A DNA stretch of 31,574 bases from CBDUQP01 sp965369385 (GTDB lineage Bacteria > Planctomycetota > Phycisphaerae > SM23-33): NCBI GenBank assembly GCA_965369385.1, contig CBDUQP010000021.1, positions 1 to 31,574 of the forward strand, in the 5' to 3' direction. The position numbers and the translations under genes are program-made. The notes under the pieces were generated by a model. That model was given only the letters and a program-made list of their open reading frames with translations. It did not search any database and was not told the origin of the DNA. This document shows positions 1 through 8,562 of this stretch, one piece after another. Every line of letters starts with the position of its first letter. Position 1 is the stretch's first letter.

Positions 1-662
1 GTCCGGGATCGCTTATCGGACAGCGAACCGTGCCCGTGATCACGCCGGAAATAGTGGTCCGTCTGGATAGCAACGGTGATGCCGTGGTTTCGATGACCAG
101 CGGATATCTGCCGCGTCTTTACGTGTCCGATACTTACCGGAAAATCGCCAGGGATCGCGCCACAGATCGCGAAGCCAAGACATTTCTGAAGAAGAACATC
201 CGATCCGCGCAGTGGCTGATCGAGGCAATCGTACAGCGTCGCAACACGGTTCGTCGCGTGGCGGAAGAGGTGTTCAAGGTCCAGCGTGACTTCCTGCATG
301 ATGGGCACGAGGCGCTCAAACCGCTGCCGATGGCCGACATTGCAGCCAAGGTGGGCGTTCACGTTGCCACTGTCTCCCGCGCGGTGGCGGGCAAACACGT
401 GCAGACCCCGCGAGGGATATTTTCGCTGAGGATGTTCTTCTCCGGCGGGACCACTACCGCCGATGGTGATGACGTGTCCTGGGATGCGGTGAAGGTGAAG
501 CTGCAGGAAGTGGTCGACTCGGAAGACAAATTCAAACCACTCAATGATGATAAACTGGCCCTGGCGCTTGGGAAGAAGGGCGTGACCATTGCCCGTCGCA
601 CTGTTGCCAAGTATCGCAAAATCATGGATATCCCGCCTGCCCGTAAACGCCGCCAATACTGA
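1..662 (+). CDS. rpoN: RNA polymerase sigma-54 factor, C-terminal part (truncated by window start)
   Basis: The reading frame is open from base 3, so the gene begins outside the window and only about 220 C-terminal residues are visible. Sigma-54 directs RNA polymerase to -24/-12 promoters and needs AAA+ activators to open them. Visible are the core-binding/HTH region, with a PLPMADIAAKVGVHVATVSRAV helix-turn-helix around residues 96-117 counted from the GTG at 30, and near the end the RpoN box ARRTVAKYR that reads the -24 element. The spacing of HTH and RpoN box and the short tail after the box fit a normal C-terminus ending at TGA 660-662. It converges with rsgA with about 40 bases between the stops and no clear terminator. 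Identification is from the RpoN box and is secure; nothing can be said about the activator-interacting N-terminus. Confidence 0.95.
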   Translation, partial: PGSLIGQRTVPVITPEIVVRLDSNGDAVVSMTSGYLPRLYVSDTYRKIARDRATDREAKTFLKKNIRSAQWLIEAIVQRRNTVRRVAEEVFKVQRDFLHDGHEALKPLPMADIAAKVGVHVATVSRAVAGKHVQTPRGIFSLRMFFSGGTTTADGDDVSWDAVKVKLQEVVDSEDKFKPLNDDKLALALGKKGVTIARRTVAKYRKIMDIPPARKRRQY

Positions 663-703
663 TATCTTTCTATGGCGGTGGGGCCTCGGCTGGCTTGCGC
701 TGG

Positions 704-1834
704 TCAGCTATCTTCCATGGTGTCCAGCATCTTGAGGTAGGATTCGTATCTCATGATGGGGATGTCGCCGTTTTCCACCGCATCCACCACCGCACAGTCC
801 GGCTCGTGTGTGTGCGTGCAGTTGTTGTAATGGCATTGGGGTGAGAAGGGTTCGAACTCAGGGAAATACCATGGCAACTGCGAGGGTGCTATCGCCAGGC
901 CGAGCTCGCGAATGCCGGGCGTATCCAGGATTATGCCGCCGTTGGGCAGTTCGTATATTTTGGTGGCCGAGGTGGTGTGCCTGCCGCGTTCGTCGACCAT
1001 TCGCACCGCGCGGGTGCGTGCGTCCGTGCCGGGCAGAAGGCGGTTGATAAGCGATGTCTTGCCGACGCCCGAGGGGCCTGCGAAGATGCTCTTTTGCCCC
1101 TTGATGCTCTCGGCAAGTTGGTCGACCCCAGCGCCCGTCTCGGCCGACACTTTCACTATCTGCACACCAAGTGCCGCGATATCTTCCAGTTGATGATGGT
1201 CGATGTCGGCTATGTCTATCTTGTTGACTACGAGCATTGGTTTGAGTTCGCCTCGCTGGGCGCAGATGAGAAAACGGTCCACCAGTCCGCGACGGAACTT
1301 TGGTTGGCGGGCAGCCACCACTATCATCAGCACGTCGATATTGGCTGCGATAACCTTTTCGAACACGTCACCGCCGAATTCGTCGCGGCGTTTCTGGCTT
1401 CGCGGCTGGGGGCGGGAAAGCGCGGTTCTTCGCTGGGCCCGGTCCAGAATCATCGCATCTGTCCGGTCCATATCCTGTTGTTGCCCATCGGCATGACCAT
1501 CGCGGGTGATTGCTATCGTTACGATATCGCCGATGGTCAGGGCGGTGGTGCCTTCGGGCGGGCGGAAGTTTTTGGCGACCATGCAGAGCACGTCTCGCCC
1601 GTCGCACCGCACCGCAACTCCGCCCGGATACAGGCCGACCACCATTCCCTCGGCTCGCGGAAGGGCGTCAAGCTCCTCCTTGCCGGTGAGCAGTTTTCGT
1701 GGCGGGAGGTTTCGTACTTCCTTCTTCACGAGGCGTTGGCGTTTGGCGTGTATGGCAGATTCCTCATCTCCCATAGTGTAGCGGTTGTGCCAGTGCTTGA
1801 TGCGGCTCTTGCTTTTGCCCTTTCTCTTTGCCAT
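704..1834 (-). CDS. rsgA: Ribosome small-subunit biogenesis GTPase RsgA
   Basis: RsgA is a circularly permuted GTPase that checks the maturing 30S decoding centre and leaves on GTP hydrolysis. The motifs appear in the permuted order of the family: an N-terminal OB-like segment, G4 (VVNKID), then the P-loop GPSGVGKTS with its lysine near residue 259, a G2-like GRHTT, and G3 DTPG. The C-terminal zinc cluster follows as CHYNNCTHTHEPDC, giving the expected Cys/His ligands. The N-terminus is very basic (KRKGKSKSRIKHW), suited to rRNA contact. Start choice is uncertain: ATG 1834 precedes the basic stretch, ATG 1843 is in frame just upstream, and a TTG at 1870 gives 388 residues; none has a strong Shine-Dalgarno. 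A 322-residue open frame on the opposite strand is a shadow of this gene. Confidence 0.96.
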   Translation of the reverse strand: MAKRKGKSKSRIKHWHNRYTMGDEESAIHAKRQRLVKKEVRNLPPRKLLTGKEELDALPRAEGMVVGLYPGGVAVRCDGRDVLCMVAKNFRPPEGTTALTIGDIVTIAITRDGHADGQQQDMDRTDAMILDRAQRRTALSRPQPRSQKRRDEFGGDVFEKVIAANIDVLMIVVAARQPKFRRGLVDRFLICAQRGELKPMLVVNKIDIADIDHHQLEDIAALGVQIVKVSAETGAGVDQLAESIKGQKSIFAGPSGVGKTSLINRLLPGTDARTRAVRMVDERGRHTTSATKIYELPNGGIILDTPGIRELGLAIAPSQLPWYFPEFEPFSPQCHYNNCTHTHEPDCAVVDAVENGDIPIMRYESYLKMLDTMEDS

Positions 1835-1908
1835 CGGCCCCATCTTGCCATCGTGGCATGCAAAAAGCAAACTCAGTGCTCTGTGATACTTAAATTACTG
1901 GGCGGAAC

Positions 1909-1942
1909 CCTGTCAGGCCCGATGTGCATCGGGAATGACAGG
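1909..1942. repeat. REP-like palindrome between rsgA and nfo
   Basis: The sequence folds as a two-tier hairpin. The outer arms are CCTGTCA (1909-1915) and TGACAGG (1936-1942). After a GG/AA mismatch come inner arms CCCGAT (1918-1923) and ATCGGG (1928-1933) around a GTGC loop. There is no T-run on either strand, so it does not look like an intrinsic terminator. It lies between the divergent genes rsgA and nfo and resembles a dispersed extragenic palindrome; only one copy of this form is seen here. Confidence 0.55.
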
Positions 1943-2035
1943 TAAGGACTTACGAAAGCTCAAACCCATCAGTTAGGCCCCGACAAAGAACGCCGGCCGC
2001 TGGATACCTTCGCTGGATGCTGATACGATGACGCC

Positions 2036-2905
2036 ATGTTACTTGGATCACACCTTAGTATTGCTGGCGGTATGCACAAGGCGCTCACGTGTGCTGCCGA
2101 CTACGGATTCGAAGCGGTGGCGATGTTCCTGCGCAACCAGACCCAGTGGAAGGCCAAGGGGCTTGGCGATGACGTGGTTGAGCAATTCCTGGCCGCCCGC
2201 AGCGTCACGGGGATAAAGGCAGTGGTCGCACATGGTTCGTATCTGGTGAATTTGGCGGGCAGGGCGGAGGTTCGCGATAAGTCCATACCTGCCATGATTG
2301 AAGATGTTTCGAGGTGCGAGCGGTTGGGGGTGGAGTACCTGGTCTTCCATCCGGGCTCAAATCCCGATCAGGCGGCAGGGGTGAAGCTGATCGCAGAGGC
2401 CCTGGACGAGATTATCGACTCAGCCGCCCCCGCAAACTGCCGGATCCTGCTGGAAACCACCGCGGGGCAGGGCAATTGCATCGGGCATCGGTTCGAGCAG
2501 TTGGCAGAGATAATGGACCGCTGCAAGTCTCGCGAGCATTTGGGCGTGTGTCTGGATACCTGCCACGTTTTCGCGGCTGGTTACGATCTGCGGTCCGCGG
2601 AGGCCTATGAGCAGACAATGGCCGAACTCCAACACTATATAGGCTTTACGAATCTTTGTGCGATACATTTGAACGATTCCAAACGTCCGCTGGCGGCCCG
2701 TGTGGATCGCCATGAGCATATCGGACGGGGTGAAATTGGGCGCAAGGCGTTTGGGCATATCGCCGGTGACGTGCGTCTGAAGGATTTGCCCATGATTCTG
2801 GAGACGCCCAAGGGTACCGATGAGCGAACCGGGCGGGACTGGGACCGGATAAACGCCGAAATTATGCGAAGGCTGGCAGGGGGTCGCCGCAAGGCTCGCC
2901 GGTGA
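2036..2905 (+). CDS. nfo: Endonuclease IV (AP endonuclease, Nfo family)
   Basis: This enzyme cleaves the DNA backbone 5' of abasic sites in base excision repair using three zinc ions in a TIM barrel. At 289 residues it is the usual family length, and all nine expected zinc ligands can be placed: H66, H105, E140, D174, H177, H211, D224, H226 and E256, in motifs such as VFHPG, CLDTCHVFAAGYD, IHLNDSK and DRHEHIG. The N-terminus begins directly with GSHLSIAGG, the usual family opening, which supports ATG 2036; no good Shine-Dalgarno is visible. The gene stands alone, with rsgA divergent upstream and a separate promoter before the next gene. Nothing about the sequence looks degenerate, so it should be active. 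Confidence 0.97.
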   Translation: MLLGSHLSIAGGMHKALTCAADYGFEAVAMFLRNQTQWKAKGLGDDVVEQFLAARSVTGIKAVVAHGSYLVNLAGRAEVRDKSIPAMIEDVSRCERLGVEYLVFHPGSNPDQAAGVKLIAEALDEIIDSAAPANCRILLETTAGQGNCIGHRFEQLAEIMDRCKSREHLGVCLDTCHVFAAGYDLRSAEAYEQTMAELQHYIGFTNLCAIHLNDSKRPLAARVDRHEHIGRGEIGRKAFGHIAGDVRLKDLPMILETPKGTDERTGRDWDRINAEIMRRLAGGRRKARR

Positions 2906-3042
2906 GGGTTCCAGGGGTGGAATTGCCATTGGCATAGTATGTGGGAACTTTTGAGGGGTAATTTTGTCACGGCGGGGACAGCGTATATGTCTCATATGTG
3001 GTGTTTTGCGGCATGTGGTATTGGCAAGAGTCTCAACTTTGC

Positions 3043-3070
3043 TTGCAAACCAGCCGATGTGAACTATACT
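3043..3070 (+). promoter_or_regulatory. Probable sigma-70 promoter of the PpiD-like gene
   Basis: TTGCAA (3043-3048) and TATACT (3065-3070) are separated by 16 bases, about 70 bases upstream of the ATG at 3139. The rest of the nfo-to-PpiD gap (2906-3138) shows no gene. Confidence 0.55.
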
Positions 3071-3138
3071 TATACGTTCGTTTTGCATCAGTCGCCCTAA
3101 TTACAGGTATTATAAACACTTTTCGCAGGAGCCATCCG

Positions 3139-5529
3139 ATGGCATTTGCTTTTTTCCGCCGGCATCAGAAGGGGATCATGATTATCATGGTCCTGCTTAT
3201 GTTCTCATTCCTTGTTGGCTATCAGGGCCTCAGCTATATTATGTCGTGGACTCGCGGGGGCGGGTCGGGCGGCGGTTTGGGCGAGTCCAAACTGTATGGC
3301 ACAGTCTCCAGCAAAAACTGGCACCAGAGCAGGGTGGAGATGGATAGTCTCTTGCGCTACACTGGGCTCGGCGCTGGCAGGACTGACGCTGACGGCAGGC
3401 CACTGCCTCCGGCAAGCAGGGAATTCGCTACTATTCAGGCTCGTTGCGGCGACGACGCTGTGATGATGTATGAATTGTTGAAGCGCGAGGCCGCCAAGAA
3501 CTCTCCCGCAGTCAGCACTCAAGAGGTGATGACCTATCTGAAGTCTATCGGCATCAGTGACGCCAGATGGGCTTCGATCAGGAACACCCTTCTCTCCAGT
3601 GACAAAGCTCCCACTGAATCGCAACTGCTGGCGATGCTGACCAACTGGAAGAGGGTGCTGGACTACTACAATAAGTCCAAGGCGGTTACTCCCGTATCGC
3701 CCGAAACGCTCAAGATTCATTTCCGCGATCTGAACGAGAAGATAAATCTACGCATCGTAAAGCTTCCCATTCAGGATTATGTGGATGCGAAGGCTGTCGT
3801 CAGCGACAAGCAGATCAAGGACCAGTTCGAAAAGTACAAAGCGATTGCACCGGTCGAGAATCCTGATCGTCTCACCGAAGAGAACCCCATGGGGTTCGGT
3901 TACAAGGTTCCGGCCAAGGTGCAGGTTGCGTACCTGATGGTGGATATCGACGCGGTTACACGCGGGACCGTGGTGGTACCTGCGGACGCTCGGACATATT
4001 GGCGAGAGCACAAGGCCGAGTTTACCAGGGAAGTGCCCATCAAGCCTGTTGCCGGCGACAAGGCCGCCACAACCCAGGCGGATACGAAGCCGAAGACAAA
4101 GACGGTCGAGAAGACTATTGATGAGGCTTGGCAAGAAGTGCTGGCTCAGAAGAAACCCCTGGTGGTCAAGCAGATCCTCGGTGTTTATGTGCAGAAAATC
4201 CAGATAGCTGTCGGTAAAACAGCCGCCGAAGACATTAGTGGCGACAGGACAGTGTACGAGACTGTAGTTTCCATGATGACCCAATCGGCAGACGAAGCTC
4301 TCGCCGTAGTGATCGACAAGAAGGTAATCGCCGCCATAAGAAATCAGCCGCTGGACAAAGCGATGGAGAAGCTTGCCAAGGCGGCAGAACTTCAGGCTAT
4401 CGTCTATCCGTGGGATACCAATGGCAGGTTCAAGGTGAAGAAGGATGTTGCAGTCCCCGCGGCACTGAAGGCTGACAAGGACATGCCTCTTGGCGTGGTG
4501 CTTGATAAGATTACTAAACTCGTTTTTGGCGAGATCAAAGCTGACAAGGCTGCTGCCGGGAAGCCTGCTATCAAATGGGCAATGTGCGAAGGTATCGATG
4601 GCGTTGTGTTCCCTGTCGGCGGATCGCTGGAAATGAACCTGTTCCCGCTTAAAACCGGAAAGACCGAACTGTTGGACGGCAAAACGTTATTGGCTACCCC
4701 GATCGTCGGGACAGCCGTTGCCAGGAGAGGCTCTTTGGCGGCGTCTGCGTTTACATCAAAACCGTTTGGCCTTGATTCCAAGTACTCTTCAGGTATGGAA
4801 ATCGGAAAGCCCGGCCAAATGATGCAGGTGATGGAATCGAGGCAAAGTCGTAATGCGATAGGCCTGCTGCTGTGGAATCTGGTAAAGGTCGAGCTTTCGC
4901 ATGCTGCCGGGGAGATTACTCCCGGTATCAAGGATAGGATCGTTCGGGATGTAAGGTTGCAAAATGCGTTGAACGGAGCTGCAAAGAAGGCAGCGGAAGA
5001 ACTGCTTGCCTTGGCAAAGACCAAAGGTCTGCTGACTGCCGCCAAGACGATGAAGCTGAAAGCCGAGACTTCAGAATTGTTCACACGAAAGAGCGAAGTT
5101 GATCCCAGGATGTACCTCTATCAAATGGTGATGAGCAGGCAGGTGGATATGGCAACTGCCATGGAGCAGATATTCCTTGTTCCTCAGATGGATGTTCTCC
5201 CGTCACAGATCAAGGGTGTGCAGGGACCGTCAATGGCGGTTTCCAAGCTTCGCGATAAGGCGTTTGAGATGGTGCCTGCCGATATCAATAAACCCGTCGA
5301 CACGAGCAAACCGGGTCCAGTTGCGGTAGTGCCTGCGGCCTCTGCAAGGGCGATCTACGTGATAGAGCGTATCGGATATCTTCCGGCCGTGGCTGCTGAG
5401 TTCACGCAGGAGTGGAGAACGAAACGAATTGCTTTGTTCGCCGACAGACTGGAATGGAAGGCGAGGGAGTTGCACTTCAATCCCACAAGCATTACCAAAC
5501 GCACCGAGTTCACCAAGAGGGAACGATAA
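3139..5529 (+). CDS. PpiD/SurA-like membrane-anchored periplasmic folding factor (putative)
   Basis: The open frame reaches back to 2998, but ATG 3139 has an AGGAG 8 bases upstream (3126-3130) and starts with a short basic segment followed by one hydrophobic helix (about residues 13-34). This is the inside-out topology of PpiD. The remaining roughly 760 residues are predicted periplasmic. They contain charged helical segments with SurA_N-like character, including a stretch near the C-terminal third of the type IKDRIVRDVRLQNA followed by AAKKAAEELLALAK, and a Lys/Thr-rich low-complexity linker around residues 310-325. No parvulin rotamase signature was recognised between the helical parts. At 796 residues it is longer than E. 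coli PpiD (about 620). I infer a chaperone-like role in folding of exported proteins; the family assignment rests on topology and helical pattern, so it is moderate. Confidence 0.55.
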   Translation: MAFAFFRRHQKGIMIIMVLLMFSFLVGYQGLSYIMSWTRGGGSGGGLGESKLYGTVSSKNWHQSRVEMDSLLRYTGLGAGRTDADGRPLPPASREFATIQARCGDDAVMMYELLKREAAKNSPAVSTQEVMTYLKSIGISDARWASIRNTLLSSDKAPTESQLLAMLTNWKRVLDYYNKSKAVTPVSPETLKIHFRDLNEKINLRIVKLPIQDYVDAKAVVSDKQIKDQFEKYKAIAPVENPDRLTEENPMGFGYKVPAKVQVAYLMVDIDAVTRGTVVVPADARTYWREHKAEFTREVPIKPVAGDKAATTQADTKPKTKTVEKTIDEAWQEVLAQKKPLVVKQILGVYVQKIQIAVGKTAAEDISGDRTVYETVVSMMTQSADEALAVVIDKKVIAAIRNQPLDKAMEKLAKAAELQAIVYPWDTNGRFKVKKDVAVPAALKADKDMPLGVVLDKITKLVFGEIKADKAAAGKPAIKWAMCEGIDGVVFPVGGSLEMNLFPLKTGKTELLDGKTLLATPIVGTAVARRGSLAASAFTSKPFGLDSKYSSGMEIGKPGQMMQVMESRQSRNAIGLLLWNLVKVELSHAAGEITPGIKDRIVRDVRLQNALNGAAKKAAEELLALAKTKGLLTAAKTMKLKAETSELFTRKSEVDPRMYLYQMVMSRQVDMATAMEQIFLVPQMDVLPSQIKGVQGPSMAVSKLRDKAFEMVPADINKPVDTSKPGPVAVVPAASARAIYVIERIGYLPAVAAEFTQEWRTKRIALFADRLEWKARELHFNPTSITKRTEFTKRER

Positions 5530-5614
5530 GTATTGTTCAACCGGCGCGTTGAAGCCAGTATCGTCGGTGTCCCCACCCTGTTGAAAAAGTGCGAATAAGT
5601 TGTAGTTAAGACGA

Positions 5615-5643
5615 TTGACACATTCGAGGGGTTGTAATAGACT
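5615..5643 (+). promoter_or_regulatory. Promoter of tRNA-Phe
   Basis: A consensus TTGACA (5615-5620) and TAGACT (5638-5643) are separated by 17 bases. They lie 33 bases before the mature tRNA-Phe, which has no other gene upstream in its unit. Confidence 0.75.
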
Positions 5644-5676
5644 ACTCAACCCGTCGCCGATAGGCGGCAGGTGAGC

Positions 5677-5749
5677 GGCTAGGTAGCTCAGTTGGTAGAG
5701 CACCGCATTGAAAATGCGGGTGTCGCTGGTTCAAATCCAGTCCTAGCCA
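5677..5749 (+). tRNA. tRNA-Phe (anticodon GAA)
   Basis: A complete 73-base cloverleaf. The acceptor GGCTAGG pairs perfectly with CCTAGCC, with discriminator A. The D arm is GCTC/GAGC, the anticodon stem CCGCA/TGCGG encloses loop TTGAAAA, and the T arm is GCTGG with TTCAAAT and one G-U pair at its base. The anticodon at loop positions 34-36 is GAA, so it reads Phe codons. CCA is not encoded. It is flanked by its own promoter and terminator. Confidence 0.97.
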
Positions 5750-5758
5750 TGAAAAAGG

Positions 5759-5786
5759 CCCGTGCCACAAGGTGCGGGTTTTTTTT
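5759..5786 (+). terminator. Intrinsic terminator of tRNA-Phe
   Basis: The stem CCCGTGCC/GGTGCGGG (8 pairs, two G-U) around an ACAA loop is followed by eight T. It lies 9 bases after the tRNA. The 220 bases from here to ctpA contain a small GCCTTG/CAAGGC hairpin near 5950 and no convincing gene. Confidence 0.9.
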
Positions 5787-6007
5787 ATGGGAACTTTGAG
5801 CTGACTTGTCAAATCGTATCTGGTTGCGTAAGTGTCTACTAATGAAGAAATTAGGATCACATTCGCGTCCTCTTGTGTCGTCGGGCTCGTTGACCTGTCC
5901 GCCAAGAGGGGAGTGATTGCGTGTCTTGGCAGGCATATGGGGGATGCGGCCTTGTCTGGGCGGCAAGGCGGTGTTAGCATTACAAGGCTTCCTCACAAGG
6001 TTAGAAT

Positions 6008-7405
6008 ATGCCAAAACGCAACCTTATATGGATTATCGTGATAGCCCTGGTGGCGATGGGTACGGCGTGGGTGACCCGTCCGCCTCTGGACCCGCACCGC
6101 GTTACCTCCGGTGAGGTGGATTCGCTTGCCAATGCATACCGATGCGTGTCAGAGAATTACTATCATCGCATTGATCCCGGAAAGCTTCGGAGGCAACTCA
6201 TCGAGCGGATGGTCGACGAGCTTGACCAGTATTCTCGCTACATTCCGCCTCCCAGTGCAAATGCGTTCAGGAACAGGGTTATGGGCAAATCACGCTGCGC
6301 GGGGCTTAAGCTCAGGCGAAATCCCGCTGGCGAATACATAGTCAGCTACGTGGCGAAGAACTCGCCTGCGGACAAGGCCGATCTTGGCATTGGCGATCTT
6401 CTGGTGACCATTGACGGGCAGGATGTTGGGCAAATGCCCATGGAAGAAGTCGAAGGAATACTGATGTTCGCCAGTGCGCCGAAAGTGCGAATGCGTGTGA
6501 AGACCAGTGACACTCCTGTTCGCCTGGTTGAACTGGTTGCCGACGGTTTTGAGGTGGAATCGGTAATGGGGCTTTGTCGTCGGGGCGATGATCGCTGGGA
6601 CTACATGGTATCCCAGGCCAAGGGCATTGCCTATTTCCGGATCAATGAGTTCGTATCCGATACTCCCGACGAATTTCGCAAGGCGTTTCGGCGGCTTCGG
6701 AATGTGAAGGGTGTGATCGTTGATGTCAGGGCAAATCCAGGCGGTTTGTTGCCCCAGACTGTTTCCCTGACCAATTTGTTTCTCAGCGAAGGCACGATAG
6801 TTACCACTTTCAGACGCGACGAATCCCCCCAAAGTCACGTTGCCCACGCCGATGGTACCTATCCGGATATCCCGATAGTAGTGCTGATTGACTCGGACAC
6901 GGCGTCTGCGGCGGAGATATTCGCCGGGGCTCTCGGCCAGTCCGGCAGGGCGTTGCTCGTGGGCACAAGGACACGCGGAAAAGACTACATCCAGAGTATG
7001 TTCGATCTGGGCGAGGGCTTGGGCGTGCTGAACCTTACGACGTCACGTTTCGTGATCGGCCCGGGCAGTGAAGAATCTGCTACCACAATGCCCGAATGGC
7101 AAGGTGTCCAGCCGCATGTAGTAGTCAATCTGCCGCAGGGCAAATCCGCATGCGAGCAGGTGTGGATGAAGGCCCGTAGTGCAGGCCGGCGAGATATGCG
7201 AACTCCCACCACCATGCCTGCTGAGGCACTGGCGATTCGGAAGGTTGTTACCACTCTTGCGGACGCCGACCCGCAATTCGCCCGGGCGGTATCGCTGTTG
7301 AGCGACGAAGGCGTGGTTCAATCCATGTGCAGTAAGATCAAGGCCGCCCACGAGCGGAAAATGCGGCATCGCGCCAGCCGCGCAAGCATGGCAGGCGAGC
7401 GCTAA
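6008..7405 (+). CDS. S41-family C-terminal processing serine peptidase (CtpA/Prc type)
   Basis: Tail-specific proteases of this family cut exported proteins from the C-terminus in the periplasm. The 465-residue protein starts with one membrane helix (about residues 5-21), acting as signal or anchor. A PDZ domain follows (about 90-175, with the SPADKADLGIGDLLVTIDG ligand-groove pattern), then the S41 core. The catalytic dyad is visible: S300 in DSDTASAAEIFAGAL and K325 in TRTRGKDYIQS. The 25-residue spacing matches the family. The usual GxxTFGKG lysine box is altered to TRTRGKD but keeps the lysine. An AAGG ribosome site precedes ATG 6008. It heads a run of nine close genes, 29 bases before tsaD; whether the protease is functionally tied to them is unknown. 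Confidence 0.9.
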   Translation: MPKRNLIWIIVIALVAMGTAWVTRPPLDPHRVTSGEVDSLANAYRCVSENYYHRIDPGKLRRQLIERMVDELDQYSRYIPPPSANAFRNRVMGKSRCAGLKLRRNPAGEYIVSYVAKNSPADKADLGIGDLLVTIDGQDVGQMPMEEVEGILMFASAPKVRMRVKTSDTPVRLVELVADGFEVESVMGLCRRGDDRWDYMVSQAKGIAYFRINEFVSDTPDEFRKAFRRLRNVKGVIVDVRANPGGLLPQTVSLTNLFLSEGTIVTTFRRDESPQSHVAHADGTYPDIPIVVLIDSDTASAAEIFAGALGQSGRALLVGTRTRGKDYIQSMFDLGEGLGVLNLTTSRFVIGPGSEESATTMPEWQGVQPHVVVNLPQGKSACEQVWMKARSAGRRDMRTPTTMPAEALAIRKVVTTLADADPQFARAVSLLSDEGVVQSMCSKIKAAHERKMRHRASRASMAGER

Positions 7406-7434
7406 TCCGAATTAGACCAGATGAGTTGATACAT

Positions 7435-8529
7435 ATGAGTGAACGTACATACATAGTCGGTATGGAATCCAGTTGTGACGAGACGAGTTGTGCGGTGGTC
7501 GCCGACGGCCACGATGTGCTGTCCAATATCGTTGCCAGCCAGATAGATATTCATCAGCGTTTCGGTGGGGTGGTGCCCGAGGTTGCTTCAAGGGCACATA
7601 TCGAAGCGGTCAACGGTGTTATTGCTCGCGCGATGGACGAGGCGAAAATCGCCCCCGAGCAGGTCTCTGCGGTCGCGATTGCCAACGAGCCAGGCCTTAT
7701 CGGTTCGATTCTCATAGGGTTGATGGCAGCCAAGACCATGGCTATGGTGTGGGATGTTCCGCTGGTGGCGGTGAACCATGTTTACGCCCATGCCTACGCT
7801 GCCGCGTTGGACAGTGATCGGATAGCGTATCCCGCCCTGGCCCTGATATGCAGTGGCGGGCACACGGCCCTGTACAATTGCACATGCCCAGCCACCATGG
7901 AACTGCTCGGTAGCACGATAGACGATGCCGCCGGCGAGGCGTTCGACAAGGTATCCAGCATCCTGAATCTCGGATATCCCGGCGGACCGGCGATAGACAG
8001 ATGTGCCCAAAGTGGCGATCCGGCAAAACTGGATTTTCCGAGATCGCTGCTGAAGGGGCAATCGCTTGATTTTTCGTTCAGCGGATTGAAGACGGCTGTG
8101 CTGTATCATGTGAATGGTGTGCCCGGCGAGAAGCCGGCGAATCCCCGGCGTGAGGGCCCGACGGCCAGGCGTGCCAGTGCCCAGGAGCACGCGGGTATGG
8201 GCATAGAAAACTTCACCGATCAGGAAATCGCCGATGTCGCTGCTTCGTTCCAGGCCGCGGTTGTCGATACGCTGCTGATCAAGGTGCGTCGCGCGGCCAA
8301 GCAGACCGGCGCAAAGACGCTGATAATCGGTGGCGGCGTGGCGGCGAACAGCGCCCTGCGAAAGGGTATAGACGCACTGGGCGAGAAGTTGCGTTGCGAT
8401 GTGCGGATGCCGGCAATGAGCTATTGCGTAGACAACGCAGCCATGACGGCAGGTTTGGCGTGGCATTATCTGAAGGCAGGCAAAGTGGCCGATCTGGAGC
8501 TGGCTGCCAGGGCAACGGTGCGGCGATAG
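7435..8529 (+). CDS. tsaD: tRNA N6-adenosine threonylcarbamoyltransferase TsaD
   Basis: TsaD transfers the threonylcarbamoyl group to A37 of ANN-decoding tRNAs, working with TsaB and TsaE. The ASKHA-fold protein of 364 residues shows the family opening GMESSCDETSCAVV, the metal-binding pair H115 and H119 in NHVYAHAYA, and the LALICSGGHTALY, PGGPAIDR, FSFSGLKTAV and GGGVAANSALR motifs. A Pro/Arg-rich insertion of about 30 residues after LKTAVLYHVN (around residues 228-255) looks lineage-specific. ATG 7435 is preferred over the in-frame TTG 7426. It lies 29 bases after the protease and 33 before larB, so it is probably cotranscribed. TsaB, TsaC and TsaE are not in this window. Confidence 0.97.
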   Translation: MSERTYIVGMESSCDETSCAVVADGHDVLSNIVASQIDIHQRFGGVVPEVASRAHIEAVNGVIARAMDEAKIAPEQVSAVAIANEPGLIGSILIGLMAAKTMAMVWDVPLVAVNHVYAHAYAAALDSDRIAYPALALICSGGHTALYNCTCPATMELLGSTIDDAAGEAFDKVSSILNLGYPGGPAIDRCAQSGDPAKLDFPRSLLKGQSLDFSFSGLKTAVLYHVNGVPGEKPANPRREGPTARRASAQEHAGMGIENFTDQEIADVAASFQAAVVDTLLIKVRRAAKQTGAKTLIIGGGVAANSALRKGIDALGEKLRCDVRMPAMSYCVDNAAMTAGLAWHYLKAGKVADLELAARATVRR

Positions 8530-8562
8530 GCGATAGTTGCAGAGTGTTTACGGGAAAGAACT

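Noticed and set aside
977..1945. 322-residue open frame on the plus strand
   Set aside because: It lies antisense to rsgA, whose GTPase motifs are complete; it has no recognisable domain.
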